Source: Blastococcus sp. HT6-4
GTDB lineage: Bacteria; Actinomycetota; Actinomycetes; Mycobacteriales; Geodermatophilaceae
Length of the DNA: 64,000 nt
Direction of reading: 5' to 3'
Assembly: GCF_039679125.1 (NCBI RefSeq)
Contig: NZ_CP155551.1
Span: 1,488,001-1,552,000 of the forward strand
The position numbers and the translations under genes are program-made. How positions within the stretch are numbered: the stretch's first letter is position 1; every line of letters begins with the position of its first letter. This document shows, piece after piece, positions 52,426 to 60,951 of this stretch. The notes beneath the pieces were generated by a model. It saw nothing but the letters and a program-made list of their open reading frames with translations. It made no database searches and was not told where the DNA came from.

Positions 52426-52450
52426 TGGAAGAAACGGAGAGCCGCCGCAC

Positions 52451-53533
52451 GTGGCGACCCCCTACGCCCGACAGACGCACGCCCCCGAACTCCTCCATAC
52501 CGACCTCCGGCCCCGGCAGTCGCGCGGCCGCCGGTTCGGACCGCTGCATTCGGGTGTGCTGATCAGCGCCACCGCCGCCCTGACCCTCACGCTGATGCCG
52601 GGTACCGCCTCCGCGGTTCCCGGTGACGCCACCGTCGACCAGGTCGCCGCGCAGATGGCCGAGGCCGGGCACGAGCTGGAGGTCGTCACCGAGCAGCTCA
52701 ACGACGCCCGCGTCGCCCTGGCGCGGCACCAGAGCGACGTCCAGGCCGCCTCGGCGGCGGCCGGTGCCGCGCAGGACCGGGTCCGCGCCCTCGACGGCCG
52801 GATCCGGCTGCTGGCGCGCAGCGTCTACACCGGCAGCGGGATGTCGCAGCTCGACGTGCTGCTCAGCAGCGACTCCGCCGACCATGCGGTGAGCCAGCTC
52901 GGCACCCTCGAGGCGATCGCCGGGCACACGAACGAACTCCTGACCGAGGTCTCCGTGGCCTCCGAGCAGGCGGAGCAGTTCCGCGAGGCCGCCGACGAGG
53001 CCGCCGCCGACGCGCAGCGGGTCGTCGACGAGATCAGCGCGAAGCAGGCGGAGCTCGAGGCGAAGATCGCCGACTACCAGCGTCGCTACGAGACGCTGAC
53101 CGCCCCGCAGCGGGCGCAGCTGGCGCTGGCGCACGGCGGGGACAGCCTGCCCGCGCCCAGCGGCGTCGTCGCTCCCAGCTCCGCTGCGCAGGCGGCCGTG
53201 GACACCGCGCTGGCGCAGGTCGGTGACCCCTACGTCTGGGGCGCCGGCGGGCCGAACGCCTTCGACTGCTCGGGCCTGACGTCCTACGCCTACGCCGCCG
53301 CCGGCGTGATGCTGCCGCACTCCAGCCGCGCCCAGTCGCAGATGGGCACGGCCGTCCCGCGCAGCCAGCTGCAGCCGGGTGACCTGGTGTTCTTCTACAG
53401 CCCGGTCAGCCACGTGGGCATGTACATCGGCAACGGGCAGATGGTGCACGCGTCGACCTCCGGCCAGCCGGTCAAGGTGGCGAGCCTCGATGCGATGGGC
53501 AACTACAACGGCGCCCGGCGCATCGCCGGCTGA
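52451..53533 (+). CDS. Secreted NlpC/P60 peptidoglycan hydrolase (RipA/RpfB-like coiled-coil type)
   Basis: 360-residue exported hydrolase. The signal peptide spans residues about 30-56 (GVLISATAALTLTLMPGTAS-A). A long coiled coil (about 60-225) runs through TEQLNDARVALARHQSDVQA and EISAKQAELEAKIADYQRRY, and the NlpC/P60 domain begins near 250: DPYVWGAGGPNAFDCSGLTS with catalytic Cys, VSHVGMYIGNGQMVHAST with catalytic His pair. GTG 52451, 26 nt beyond the riboswitch. Cleaves peptidoglycan stem peptides during growth or division; the coiled coil probably provides autoinhibition or partner binding. Its control by c-di-AMP links wall turnover to turgor signalling. Confidence 0.93.
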   Translation: MATPYARQTHAPELLHTDLRPRQSRGRRFGPLHSGVLISATAALTLTLMPGTASAVPGDATVDQVAAQMAEAGHELEVVTEQLNDARVALARHQSDVQAASAAAGAAQDRVRALDGRIRLLARSVYTGSGMSQLDVLLSSDSADHAVSQLGTLEAIAGHTNELLTEVSVASEQAEQFREAADEAAADAQRVVDEISAKQAELEAKIADYQRRYETLTAPQRAQLALAHGGDSLPAPSGVVAPSSAAQAAVDTALAQVGDPYVWGAGGPNAFDCSGLTSYAYAAAGVMLPHSSRAQSQMGTAVPRSQLQPGDLVFFYSPVSHVGMYIGNGQMVHASTSGQPVKVASLDAMGNYNGARRIAG

Positions 53534-53623
53534 CAGCCTCGGGAGCATCGCAGCGAGGGACGAGCGAGGAGCGGACCGGGGCGCGGAGGCCGGCCAGTGC
53601 CATCGCCGGCTGACAGCCTCGGG
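53521..53623. repeat. 23-bp direct repeat at the end of the NlpC gene
   Basis: CATCGCCGGCTGACAGCCTC plus GGG occurs at 53521-53543 (spanning the stop codon) and again at 53601-53623, 80 bp apart. It looks like a short segmental duplication. Confidence 0.8.
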
Positions 53624-53643
53624 CACCGGACCGGTCCGGTGCC
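53622..53643 (+). terminator. 22-nt perfect palindrome between NlpC and M48 genes
   Basis: GGCACCGGACC and its reverse complement (53622-53643). It could be a hairpin terminator or a protein-binding palindrome just upstream of the M48 promoter. Confidence 0.4.
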
Positions 53644-53658
53644 GGGGACCGTCCCACC

Positions 53659-53664
53659 TAGGAT
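53659..53664 (+). promoter_or_regulatory. -10 element TAGGAT, leaderless start of M48 gene
   Basis: TAGGAT stands 7 nt before GTG 53672. Confidence 0.5.
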
Positions 53665-53671
53665 CGCTCGG

Positions 53672-54952
53672 GTGACCGGGGGTGGACGGGCAGGAGCTCG
53701 TGCCGCACTCGTCACCGCGGCCGTCCTGGGCGCGGCGCTGGTGGTGGTCATCGTCGTCCGCACGCCGTGGGAGGTGCTGCCCGAGCCGCCCGGTGGGTAC
53801 ACCGATCCGGACCCCACCGCGGGGCTGGACCCCCGGCAGATCGCCCTCGCCGAGGCCTTCGCCACGGCGATGCGCCCGCTGTCGCTGATCTCCATCACGC
53901 TCGGGCTGGCGGTCTCGGCGGTCCTCGGTCTCACCCCGCTGGGCGGGCGGCTGATGCGCGCCGCCGCGGCTCCGTTGCGCCGGCGGTGGTTCGCGCAGGT
54001 GCTGCTCGGCGTGCCCGCTCTCGTCGTCGTCGGGCGGCTGGTCACCCTGCCGGTGTCGGTCTACGCGGAGGTCATCCGGCACCGTTACGGCCTGTCCACC
54101 CGCGGCTGGGGGCTGTGGCTGCGCGACGTCGCCGTGTCCCTGGCGATCAGTGCCGCGCTGACCACGCTGGTGGTCCTCGTCTTCCTGTGGCTGGTCCGCC
54201 GGGCCCCGCGCAGCTGGTGGGCCTGGGCCGGTGCCGCGGTGGCGGGGCTGGTGGTGATCGGCTCGTTCCTGTACCCGGTGGTGATCGAGCCGGCGTTCAA
54301 CGAGTTCGAGCCGCTGCCGGCCGGTGAGCTGCGCAGCGAGCTGCTGGCCCTGGCCGAGGAGAACGGCACGCCGGTGCAGGACGTCCTCGTCTCCAACGCC
54401 TCCCGCCGGACCACCACCCTGAACGCCTACGTCTCCGGCTTCGGGTCCACCCGGCGCATCGTCGTCTACGACACGGTCCTGGCCGAGCTGCCCGACGCGG
54501 AGATCGAGGCGATCGTGGCGCACGAGCTGGGGCACGTCGTGGCCCAGGACGTGCTGACCGGAACCCTCATGGGTGCGCTCGGGGCCGGCGCGGCCACCGC
54601 GCTCGCGGGCTGGCTCCTGTCCTCGCCGCGGTTGCTGCGCCGGGCCGGCGCCGAGTCGGCCGGGGACCCGCGGGTCGTGCCGTTGCTGCTGTTCCTGGTC
54701 GCCGTCGGCACGCTGCTGGCCACCCCGGTGCAGAACGTGGTCTCCCGGCAGATCGAGGCCCGGGCCGACGTGCGCGCTCTCGAGCTCACCGGAGATCCGG
54801 AGACCTTCATCGGCATGCAGCGCCGGCTGGCGGCGGGGAACCTCGGCGATCCGGACCCGCCCGCCGCCTGGCACTGGTTCTTCGGCAGTCATCCGACCGT
54901 GGCCGAGCGCATCGCGATGGCCCGGGACTGGCAGCGGTCGGAGGGCCCGTGA
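53672..54952 (+). CDS. M48-family membrane zinc metalloprotease (Ste24-like)
   Basis: 426-residue membrane protease of the M48/CAAX-protease type. Several helices span the first 220 residues. A typical segment is VYAEVIRHRYGLSTRGWGLW, then VVIEPAFNEFEPLPAGELRS, TTTLNAYVSGFGSTRRIVVY, the zinc motif in AIVAHELGHVVAQDVLTGTL (HELGH near 285) and the third ligand in SRQIEARADVRALELTGDPE. HPTVAERIAMARDW near the end is also conserved. GTG 53672; its stop overlaps the PimB-like gene as GTGA. Probably quality control of membrane proteins; substrate unknown. Confidence 0.92.
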   Translation: MTGGGRAGARAALVTAAVLGAALVVVIVVRTPWEVLPEPPGGYTDPDPTAGLDPRQIALAEAFATAMRPLSLISITLGLAVSAVLGLTPLGGRLMRAAAAPLRRRWFAQVLLGVPALVVVGRLVTLPVSVYAEVIRHRYGLSTRGWGLWLRDVAVSLAISAALTTLVVLVFLWLVRRAPRSWWAWAGAAVAGLVVIGSFLYPVVIEPAFNEFEPLPAGELRSELLALAEENGTPVQDVLVSNASRRTTTLNAYVSGFGSTRRIVVYDTVLAELPDAEIEAIVAHELGHVVAQDVLTGTLMGALGAGAATALAGWLLSSPRLLRRAGAESAGDPRVVPLLLFLVAVGTLLATPVQNVVSRQIEARADVRALELTGDPETFIGMQRRLAAGNLGDPDPPAAWHWFFGSHPTVAERIAMARDWQRSEGP

Positions 54953-56079
54953 CCCGCACCCTGGTCGTCACCAACGACTTCCCGCCCCGTCAGGGGGGCA
55001 TCCAGACGTTCGTGGCCGCACTCCTCCAGCGCCGGCCGCCGGACTCTCTGGTCGTCCTCGCGTCGGACCACCCGGGCTCCGCGGAGCACGACGCCGCACT
55101 GCCCTACCCGGTGGTCCGCCGGCCCACGGGCATGCTCCTGCCCACCCGGGAGACCGCCCGGGCGGCCGTCGAGCTCGTCGACCGGTTCGGGTGCGCGACG
55201 GCGTTCTTCGGTGCGGCCGCCCCGCTGGGCCTGCTCGCCCCGGGGTTGCGTGCCGCCGGTGTCGGTCACCTCGTCGGCGCGACGCACGGCCACGAGACCG
55301 GCTGGGTGGCGATGCCGGGCAGCCGGCAGCTCATGCAGCGGATCGCCGCAGGGCTCGACGTCGTCACCTACATCAGCGAGTACACGCGGGACCGGCTGGC
55401 CCCGGCGCTGGGCGGCCGCACGCGGCTGGCGCAGCTGTCGCCCGGCGTCGACGTCGACCGGTTCACCCCCGGCGTCGACGGGACCGCTGTCCGCCGCCGG
55501 TACGGGCTGGGGGAGGCGCCCGTGGTCGTCTGCGTCTCCCGGCTGGTCGCCCGCAAGGGCCAGGACGTGCTGGTCGCCGGCTGGCCGCGGGTGCTCGCCC
55601 GGCACCCCGGCGCCCGCATGCTCCTGGTGGGTGGCGGCCCGGCCGAGCCGTCGCTGCGCCGCGCCGTCACGGCCGCCGGGCTGCAGGACTCCGTGGTCGT
55701 CACCGGGCCGGTGCGGCACGAGGAGCTGCCCGCCCACTACGCGGCCGGCGACGTGTTCGCGATGCCGTGCCGTACCCGCCGCGGTGGCTTGGACGTCGAG
55801 GGGCTCGGCATGGTCTTCCTGGAGGCTGCCGCCTGCGGGCTGCCCGTGGTCGCCGGCACCTCCGGTGGCGCGCCCGAAGCGGTCCGGCAGGGCGTCACCG
55901 GGCACGTGGTCGACCCGCGTTCGCCGACCGCGGTGGCCGCAGCGCTGGTCCGCCTGCTCGACGACCCCGACCGGGCGCGGGCGATGGGGAAGGCCGGCCG
56001 GGCCTGGGTGGAGCAGCGGTGGTCCTGGACCACGATCGCGGCCGACCTCGACCGGCTGCTGGACCCCGCGGAGCACTGA
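54949..56079 (+). CDS. GT4 glycosyltransferase, PimB-like (phosphatidylinositol mannoside)
   Basis: 376-residue GT-B glycosyltransferase. The N-terminus MTRTLVVTNDFPPRQGGIQT with the GGIQ donor loop is typical of PimB' (Rv2188c-like). HLVGATHGHETGWVAMPGSR, QLSPGVDVDRFTPG and VCVSRLVARKGQDVLVAGWP follow, and the nucleotide-sugar E-x7-E region is DVEGLGMVFLEAAACGLPVV. GTG 54949 overlaps the M48 stop (GTGA). In actinobacteria this enzyme adds the second mannose to phosphatidylinositol; the assignment to that step is by similarity and by the neighbouring fadD15-type gene. A strong hairpin follows. Confidence 0.88.
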   Translation: MTRTLVVTNDFPPRQGGIQTFVAALLQRRPPDSLVVLASDHPGSAEHDAALPYPVVRRPTGMLLPTRETARAAVELVDRFGCATAFFGAAAPLGLLAPGLRAAGVGHLVGATHGHETGWVAMPGSRQLMQRIAAGLDVVTYISEYTRDRLAPALGGRTRLAQLSPGVDVDRFTPGVDGTAVRRRYGLGEAPVVVCVSRLVARKGQDVLVAGWPRVLARHPGARMLLVGGGPAEPSLRRAVTAAGLQDSVVVTGPVRHEELPAHYAAGDVFAMPCRTRRGGLDVEGLGMVFLEAAACGLPVVAGTSGGAPEAVRQGVTGHVVDPRSPTAVAAALVRLLDDPDRARAMGKAGRAWVEQRWSWTTIAADLDRLLDPAEH

Positions 56080-56109
56080 GCCCCGTCCCGCGACGGCGGG
56101 ACGGGGCTC
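56078..56109. terminator. Hairpin between convergent pimB-like and fadD genes
   Basis: 14-bp perfect stem (56078-56091 and 56096-56109), 4-nt loop. Likely bidirectional. Confidence 0.7.
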
Positions 56110-56120
56110 GGTGGGGGCCG

Positions 56121-57914
56121 TCAGCGGTCGTACAGGGCGTCGACCTCGGGGCCGAACTCCTTCATGACGACGTTGCGCTTCAGCTTGAGGCTGGGCGTCA
56201 GCATCCCGTTGTCCTCGGTGAAGTCGGTGCTCAGCACCGCGAACTTCTTGATCGCCTCCGCCTGGGACACCGCTTTGTTCGCGTCCGTGACCGCGGCGTC
56301 GATCTCGGCCAGCACGTCGGGGTCCTGGCGCACCTGATCGGCGCTGAGGTCGGGGGACTTGCCCTTGGACTCCAGCCACTGGGGCAGGGCCTCGGCGTCC
56401 AGCGTGATCAGCGCGGCGATGAACGGCCGCTGGTCGCCGACGACGATGCACTGGCTGACCAGCCGGTGAGCGCGCAGCCGGTCCTCGAGCACGGCGGGGG
56501 CCACGTTCTTGCCGCCCGCGGTCACCAGGATCTCCTTCTTGCGGCCGGTGATCCTGATGAAGCCGTCGGCGTCGATCTCGCCGATGTCACCCGTGTGGAA
56601 CCAGCCGTCGGCGTCGATCGCCTCGGCGGTGGCCTGCTCGTTCTTCCAGTAGCCGCGCATGACCACGCCGCCGCGCAGCAGGATCTCGCCGTCCTCGGCG
56701 ATCGCGGCGGACACCCCGGGGAGCGGGCGGCCGACGGTGCCGATCCTGATCGCGTCGTCGTGGTTCACCGCGGCCGCGGCGGTGGTCTCGGTGAGGCCGT
56801 AGCCCTCGAAGACGGTGACGCCGATGCCCCGGAAGAAGTGGCCCAGCCGCTCGCCCAGAGGAGCCCCGCCCGAGATGGCCCCCTGGCACCGGCCACCGAG
56901 GGCCGCGCGCAGCTTGCCGTACACGAGCCGGTCGAACAGCGCGTGCTGCAGCCGCAGGCCGAGCCCGGGGCCACCGGTGTCCTGCGCCCGCGACCAGTCG
57001 ATGGCGACCTGGGCGGCCCGGTCGAAGATCCTGCCCTTGCCGGCGGCCTCCGCCTTGGCTTTCGCCTGGTTGTAGACCTTCTCGAACACCCGGGGGACGG
57101 CGAGGACGAAGGTCGGCTTGAACTCGCCGAGGTCCTCGACCAGGTTCGACACGTCCGGGGTGTGGCCGATGACCGTGCGGGTCTTGACGGCACCGACCTG
57201 CAGGACGCGGGCGAGCACGTGCGCCAGGGGGATGAACAGCAGCAGCGAGCCCTGGGTGTTCATGAACCGGCCGAGCAGGCTCATCCCGTTGCCGATCTCG
57301 AACAGGAAGTTGCCGTGGGTCAGCTCGCAGCCCTTGGGCCGGCCGGTGGTGCCGCTGGTGTAGATCAGCGTGGCGAGGCTGTCGGCGGCCAGCGTCTTCC
57401 GGCGGGCCTCGAGCTCGCTGTCGGGGACGCCCGCGCCGGCCTGGGTGAGGGTGCCGACCGCGTCGTCCTCGATCACGTGGACGCTCTTGAGGTCCGGCGC
57501 CTGGTCGCGCACCGAGTCGACGGCGGTGGCGTGCTCGTCCCGCTCGACGATGACCGCGGTGGCCCCGGAGTCGGAGAGGATCCACGCCACCTGGTCGGGG
57601 CTGGAGGTCTCGTAGATGGGGACGACGACGGCGCCGGCGGTCCAGATGGCGAAGTCGAAGACGGTCCACTCGTAGCGCGTCTTGGCCTGGAGGGCCACGC
57701 GGTCACCGGGGGCGACGCCCGCGGCGATCAGCCCCTTCGCGACGCCGGCGACCTCGGCGGCGAACTCCTTCCAGGTGACGTCCTGCCACTGGCCGTTCCG
57801 CCTGCGCCGGAGACCGACCGCGTCGCCGGCTTCCGCCACATTGGCGGCCAGCATGTCGGTCAGGGCCTCGCCGGGCCCGACCTCGGTGGTCACAGGAACG
57901 CTGAACTCGCGCAC
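56121..57914 (-). CDS. fadD15: Long-chain fatty-acid-CoA ligase (FadD15-like)
   Basis: 597-residue adenylate-forming enzyme. The ATP/AMP motif SLATLIYTSGTTGRPKGCEL is at about residues 179-198; GVTVFEGYGLTETTAAAAVN and GWFHTGDIGEIDADGFIRIT are the A5 and A7-A8 motifs, and ITGRKKEILVTAGGKNVAPA is the fatty-acyl-CoA signature with the lysine. GTG 57914 with GGAGAGGA upstream; it starts MREFSVPVTTEVGPGEALTD. The family activates free fatty acids to CoA esters. Convergent to the PimB-like gene and divergent from the SRPBCC operon, the usual actinobacterial layout. Confidence 0.93.
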   Translation of the reverse strand: MREFSVPVTTEVGPGEALTDMLAANVAEAGDAVGLRRRRNGQWQDVTWKEFAAEVAGVAKGLIAAGVAPGDRVALQAKTRYEWTVFDFAIWTAGAVVVPIYETSSPDQVAWILSDSGATAVIVERDEHATAVDSVRDQAPDLKSVHVIEDDAVGTLTQAGAGVPDSELEARRKTLAADSLATLIYTSGTTGRPKGCELTHGNFLFEIGNGMSLLGRFMNTQGSLLLFIPLAHVLARVLQVGAVKTRTVIGHTPDVSNLVEDLGEFKPTFVLAVPRVFEKVYNQAKAKAEAAGKGRIFDRAAQVAIDWSRAQDTGGPGLGLRLQHALFDRLVYGKLRAALGGRCQGAISGGAPLGERLGHFFRGIGVTVFEGYGLTETTAAAAVNHDDAIRIGTVGRPLPGVSAAIAEDGEILLRGGVVMRGYWKNEQATAEAIDADGWFHTGDIGEIDADGFIRITGRKKEILVTAGGKNVAPAVLEDRLRAHRLVSQCIVVGDQRPFIAALITLDAEALPQWLESKGKSPDLSADQVRQDPDVLAEIDAAVTDANKAVSQAEAIKKFAVLSTDFTEDNGMLTPSLKLKRNVVMKEFGPEVDALYDR

Positions 57915-58057
57915 GCTGGTCCTCTCCTCCCCGCCGGCCGCGAGGCACCGTCGCCCGCGCGCCCCGGTACGGGGACGTCCGGGTCAATCTAGCCGCTGGT
58001 GCTACCGGGCAGTAGCTCAGTGCTGCACCGGGGAGGGCCGGTCCACCCGGGAGCCGA

Positions 58058-58063
58058 TAGCCT
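58058..58063 (+). promoter_or_regulatory. -10 element TAGCCT, leaderless start of SRPBCC operon
   Basis: TAGCCT stands 7 nt before ATG 58071. Confidence 0.5.
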
Positions 58064-58070
58064 GCTGGCC

Positions 58071-58502
58071 ATGGCCGACCAGTCCACCCAGTCGATCGTC
58101 GTCGAGGCGCCCGCGGCGGAGGTCATGGCGGTCATCGCCGACTTCCCCGCCTACCCGCAGTGGGTCTCCGCCGCCAAGAAGGTCGAGGTCCTCGAGACCG
58201 GGGACGACGGCCGCGCCCGCCGCGTCCACTTCGTGCTCGACGCCGGCGCGGTCAAGGACGACTACGTCCTGGACTACACATGGGACGACGACCGCCGCGT
58301 CTCCTGGAACCTCGTCAGGGGCCAGATGCAGAAGCGGCAGGAGGGCTCCTACACCCTCGTCGAGACCGACGGCCGTACCGAGGTGACGTACTCGATCACG
58401 ATCGACCTCTCGATCCCGATGCTCGGGATGATCAAGCGCAAGGCGGAGAAGGTCATCCTCGACACCGCGCTCAAGGAGCTCAAGAAGCGCGTCGAGGGCT
58501 GA
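58071..58502 (+). CDS. SRPBCC (polyketide cyclase/START-like) protein
   Basis: 143-residue lipid-binding-fold protein: QSIVVEAPAAEVMAVIADFP with AYPQWVSAAKKVEVLETGDD, then VLDYTWDDDRRVSWNLVRGQ and TVEVTYSITIDL-like RTEVTYSITIDLSIPMLGMI, ending in KAEKVILDTALKELKKRVEG. The fold forms a cavity for hydrophobic ligands. First gene of a four-gene set (SRPBCC, ArsA-like, Cys-motif, ROK), 6 nt before the ArsA-like gene. Ligand unknown; proximity to a fatty-acid ligase suggests lipid handling. Confidence 0.88.
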   Translation: MADQSTQSIVVEAPAAEVMAVIADFPAYPQWVSAAKKVEVLETGDDGRARRVHFVLDAGAVKDDYVLDYTWDDDRRVSWNLVRGQMQKRQEGSYTLVETDGRTEVTYSITIDLSIPMLGMIKRKAEKVILDTALKELKKRVEG

Positions 58503-58508
58503 CCCGGC

Positions 58509-59657
58509 GTGCGCACGCTGCTGGTCACCGGCCCGGGTGGGGCGGGGACGTCGACGCTGGCCGCGGCGGCCGCCGTCCGGTGCGCCCGCGCCGGGCGTCG
58601 CACGCAGCTGGTGACCCGGCAGGCCCCACCGGTCCCCGGCCTGGCGGAGGTGGCCGGGCTGGGCGTGCAGCAGGTCGGCGGACGCCGGGCGGTCGAGACG
58701 TTCTGGGCCGCGCAGGCCGAGGCGCTGGGCGGGGTGCTGCCGCACCTGCCGCTCCCTCCGGAGAGCTCGGTCGTGCCGCTCCCCGGTGCGGAGGAGCTCG
58801 CCCTGCTGGGTGCCGTGGCCGGCGCGGACGCCGATGTCGTGGTGGTCGACGCCGGGCCGCTGCGGGACGGGCTCGCCTTCGCCGCCCTTCCCGGGGCGCT
58901 GCGCTGGTGGCTCGACCAGGCGCTGCCGCCGTCGGTGCGGGCGCTGGCCGCCGTCCGGACCGCCACGGTGTCCGCCGGTGCGGCGCGTCGCGGCCCGGTC
59001 GACACCGTGCTCGCCGCGCTGCCCGCCGTCGAGCGGCTGCTGGGGCACGACCGGCTGGCCGACCCGGCCGGCACCGCCGTCTGGCTGACCGCCGGTCCCC
59101 GCGCCGACGCGGTCCCCGCGCTCCGCCGGGCGGCGACGGCGCTGGGTCTGCACGGGCTGCGACCCGCCGCGGTGCTCGCGCGGGGGCTGCCCCCTCGCGG
59201 AACGGGGGAGTGGTGGGAGCGGCGGGCCGCCGAGCACGAGGCCGCGGTGACGGCGCTCGGTGCCGTCGCGCCCGTCCACCCGGTCGCCGAGCTCGCCGGG
59301 GCTCCGGCCGACCCGGCAGAGGCCCTGGCGCTGCTCGACGGGATCCAGCTGCCGGCCGCCGGTGGCCCGCCGCCCCCGGCGCCCCGGCGCTGCGACGGCG
59401 GCTGGCAGCTCGCCGTGCCGCTGCCCTTCGCCGAGCGCACCGACGTGGGCCTGACCCGGTGGGGCGATGACCTCGTGGTGGGGGTGGGGGAGGATCGTCG
59501 TTCGCTGCGCCTGGACTCGTTGTTGCGCCGCTGCGAGGTGACCGGTGGCCGGCTGGCCGACGCGGGAACCGCCGACGCGCGCCTCGAGGTCAGCTTCCGC
59601 CCGGATCCGCAGCTGTGGCCGGCCGACCTCCTGAAGGCCGAGGAGAGGACGTCATGA
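58509..59657 (+). CDS. ArsA-like P-loop ATPase (single-copy)
   Basis: 382-residue protein. The deviant P-loop MRTLLVTGPGGAGTSTLAAA is at the start and matches the ArsA/Get3 class. A later ADADVVVVDAGPLRDGLAFA carries the switch II-like Asp, and the rest is an Ala/Leu-rich domain. The C-terminal 80 residues (DGGWQLAVPLPFAERTDVGL, DDLVVGVGEDRRSLRLDSLL) form the ArsA-type HSP20-like domain found in actinobacterial homologues. It is not a true arsenite pump and no arsB is present. GTG 58509; its stop overlaps the next ATG. Role unknown; in mycobacteria such proteins are linked to envelope functions. Confidence 0.85.
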   Translation: MRTLLVTGPGGAGTSTLAAAAAVRCARAGRRTQLVTRQAPPVPGLAEVAGLGVQQVGGRRAVETFWAAQAEALGGVLPHLPLPPESSVVPLPGAEELALLGAVAGADADVVVVDAGPLRDGLAFAALPGALRWWLDQALPPSVRALAAVRTATVSAGAARRGPVDTVLAALPAVERLLGHDRLADPAGTAVWLTAGPRADAVPALRRAATALGLHGLRPAAVLARGLPPRGTGEWWERRAAEHEAAVTALGAVAPVHPVAELAGAPADPAEALALLDGIQLPAAGGPPPPAPRRCDGGWQLAVPLPFAERTDVGLTRWGDDLVVGVGEDRRSLRLDSLLRRCEVTGGRLADAGTADARLEVSFRPDPQLWPADLLKAEERTS

Positions 59658-59950
59658 CGACCGGTGCCGACTGGTTCGACCAGGCCCGCCGACTGCTCGA
59701 GGCCGCGAGCGCCGGCGCCCGGCCCGCCCCGGACGCCGACGGGGCGCACGGGGACGACTGCCGCTGGTGCCCGGTCTGCCAGGTGGCGGCCGTCGTCCGC
59801 GGTGAGCGTCCCGAGGTCACCGCGGCGCTCGCCGACGTCCTCACCACGGCCGCGGCCGCGCTCCGGACGTTCGCCGAGACCCCGGGCGCGGCGCCCGCGG
59901 ACGAGCCGGGTGGGGAGCAGCCGCCGGTGCAGCGGATCGACATCGCGTGA
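59654..59950 (+). CDS. Small Cys-motif protein coupled to ArsA-like gene
   Basis: 98-residue protein. It has the motif DDCRWCPVCQVAAVVRGERP (C-x-x-C-x-x-C near residues 37-43), a likely zinc or iron binding knuckle, in an Ala-rich helical setting (VTAALADVLTTAAAALRTFA). ATG 59654 overlaps the stop of the ArsA-like gene (ATGA) and its stop overlaps the ROK GTG. A conserved actinobacterial companion of ArsA-like and ROK genes; function unknown. Confidence 0.8.
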   Translation: MTTGADWFDQARRLLEAASAGARPAPDADGAHGDDCRWCPVCQVAAVVRGERPEVTAALADVLTTAAAALRTFAETPGAAPADEPGGEQPPVQRIDIA

Positions 59951-60936
59951 CCGGCCCGGACGCCGCGGGGCTGCCCGCGCTCGGCATCGACATCGGTGGC
60001 ACCAAGGTGGCCGGTGGCATCGTCACGCCCGACGGCTCGATCCTGGCGACCGCCCGCCGGGCCACGCCCGGAGCGTCGGTGCGCGACACCGAGGACGCGA
60101 TCGCCGCCGTGGTCGAGGAGCTGGCCGACGGGTACGACGGCGCGCTCGTCGGCGTGGGCGTCGGTGCTGCCGGGTGGTTCGACCGGACCGGTGACACCGT
60201 GCTGTTCAGCCCGCACCTGGCCTGGCGGAACTCGACGCTGCGCAAGGACCTCGCCGCCCGGCTGCAGCGGCCGCTCTGGGTGGGCAACGACGCCGACGCC
60301 GCCGCCTGGGCGGAGTACCGCTACGGCGCCGCGCAGGGCGCCGACCTCGCCCTCATGGTCACGCTGGGCACCGGCATCGGCGGCGGGATCGTGCTGGACG
60401 GGCGGCTGCGCCGCGGCTCGCACGGTGTCGCGGGGGAGTGGGGCCACATGCGCGTGGTCCCCGACGGCCGGCTGTGCGCCTGCGGCAACCGCGGCTGCTG
60501 GGAGCAGTACGCGAGCGGGACGGCGCTCGGGCAGACCGCGCGCGAGGTGGCCCGCACCTCCCCGGCCGCCGCGGCGATGCTGCTGGAGCGGGTGGACTGC
60601 GAGCCGGACCGGCTCACCGGCGAGCACGTGGCCCGGGCCGCCTACGACGGCGACCCGCTCGCTCTCGAACTGGTCACCGAGGTGGGCTACTGGCTGGGCC
60701 AGGGGATCGCGGACCTGGCCGCCGTCCTCGACCCGGAGGTCGTGGTGATCGGCGGGGGCGTCAGCGTGCTCGGGGAGATGGTCCTCCGCCCGGCGCGCGA
60801 GCGGCTCGAGCGCGCGCTGCCCGGCCGCGGCTTCCGCCCGGGGCCGCGGATCGTGGCGGCCGCGCTGGGCGCCCAGGCCGGCATCGTCGGCGCCGCCGAC
60901 CTGGTGCGGCAGGCCGTCGCCGAGGGCGACGCCTGA
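59947..60936 (+). CDS. ROK-family sugar kinase (glucokinase-like)
   Basis: 329-residue ROK kinase. The phosphate-1 loop is LGIDIGGTKVAGGIVTPDGS (residues 11-30), the sugar-site VGNDADAAAWAEYRYGAAQG is near 115-134, and the zinc-binding signature GRLCACGNRGCWEQYASGTA is near 173-192 with all cysteines. DPEVVVIGGGVSVLGEMVL supplies the adenosine region. GTG 59947 overlaps the upstream stop (GTGA). Actinobacterial ROK kinases of this type (GlkA/PPGK-related) phosphorylate glucose with ATP; exact sugar not shown. Last gene of the operon; convergent with the LOR/SDH gene, 15 nt away. Confidence 0.93.
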   Translation: MTGPDAAGLPALGIDIGGTKVAGGIVTPDGSILATARRATPGASVRDTEDAIAAVVEELADGYDGALVGVGVGAAGWFDRTGDTVLFSPHLAWRNSTLRKDLAARLQRPLWVGNDADAAAWAEYRYGAAQGADLALMVTLGTGIGGGIVLDGRLRRGSHGVAGEWGHMRVVPDGRLCACGNRGCWEQYASGTALGQTAREVARTSPAAAAMLLERVDCEPDRLTGEHVARAAYDGDPLALELVTEVGYWLGQGIADLAAVLDPEVVVIGGGVSVLGEMVLRPARERLERALPGRGFRPGPRIVAAALGAQAGIVGAADLVRQAVAEGDA

Positions 60937-60951
60937 GCCCGTCGCCGAGGA

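Noticed and set aside
54573-57992. Plus-strand open frame of over 1100 codons
   Set aside because: Out-of-frame reading through the M48, PimB-like and antisense FadD genes; no motifs.
58509-59657. Arsenic resistance (ArsA)
   Set aside because: No arsB, arsD or arsR nearby, single ATPase half and an HSP20-like tail; belongs to the ArsA-like group with other roles.
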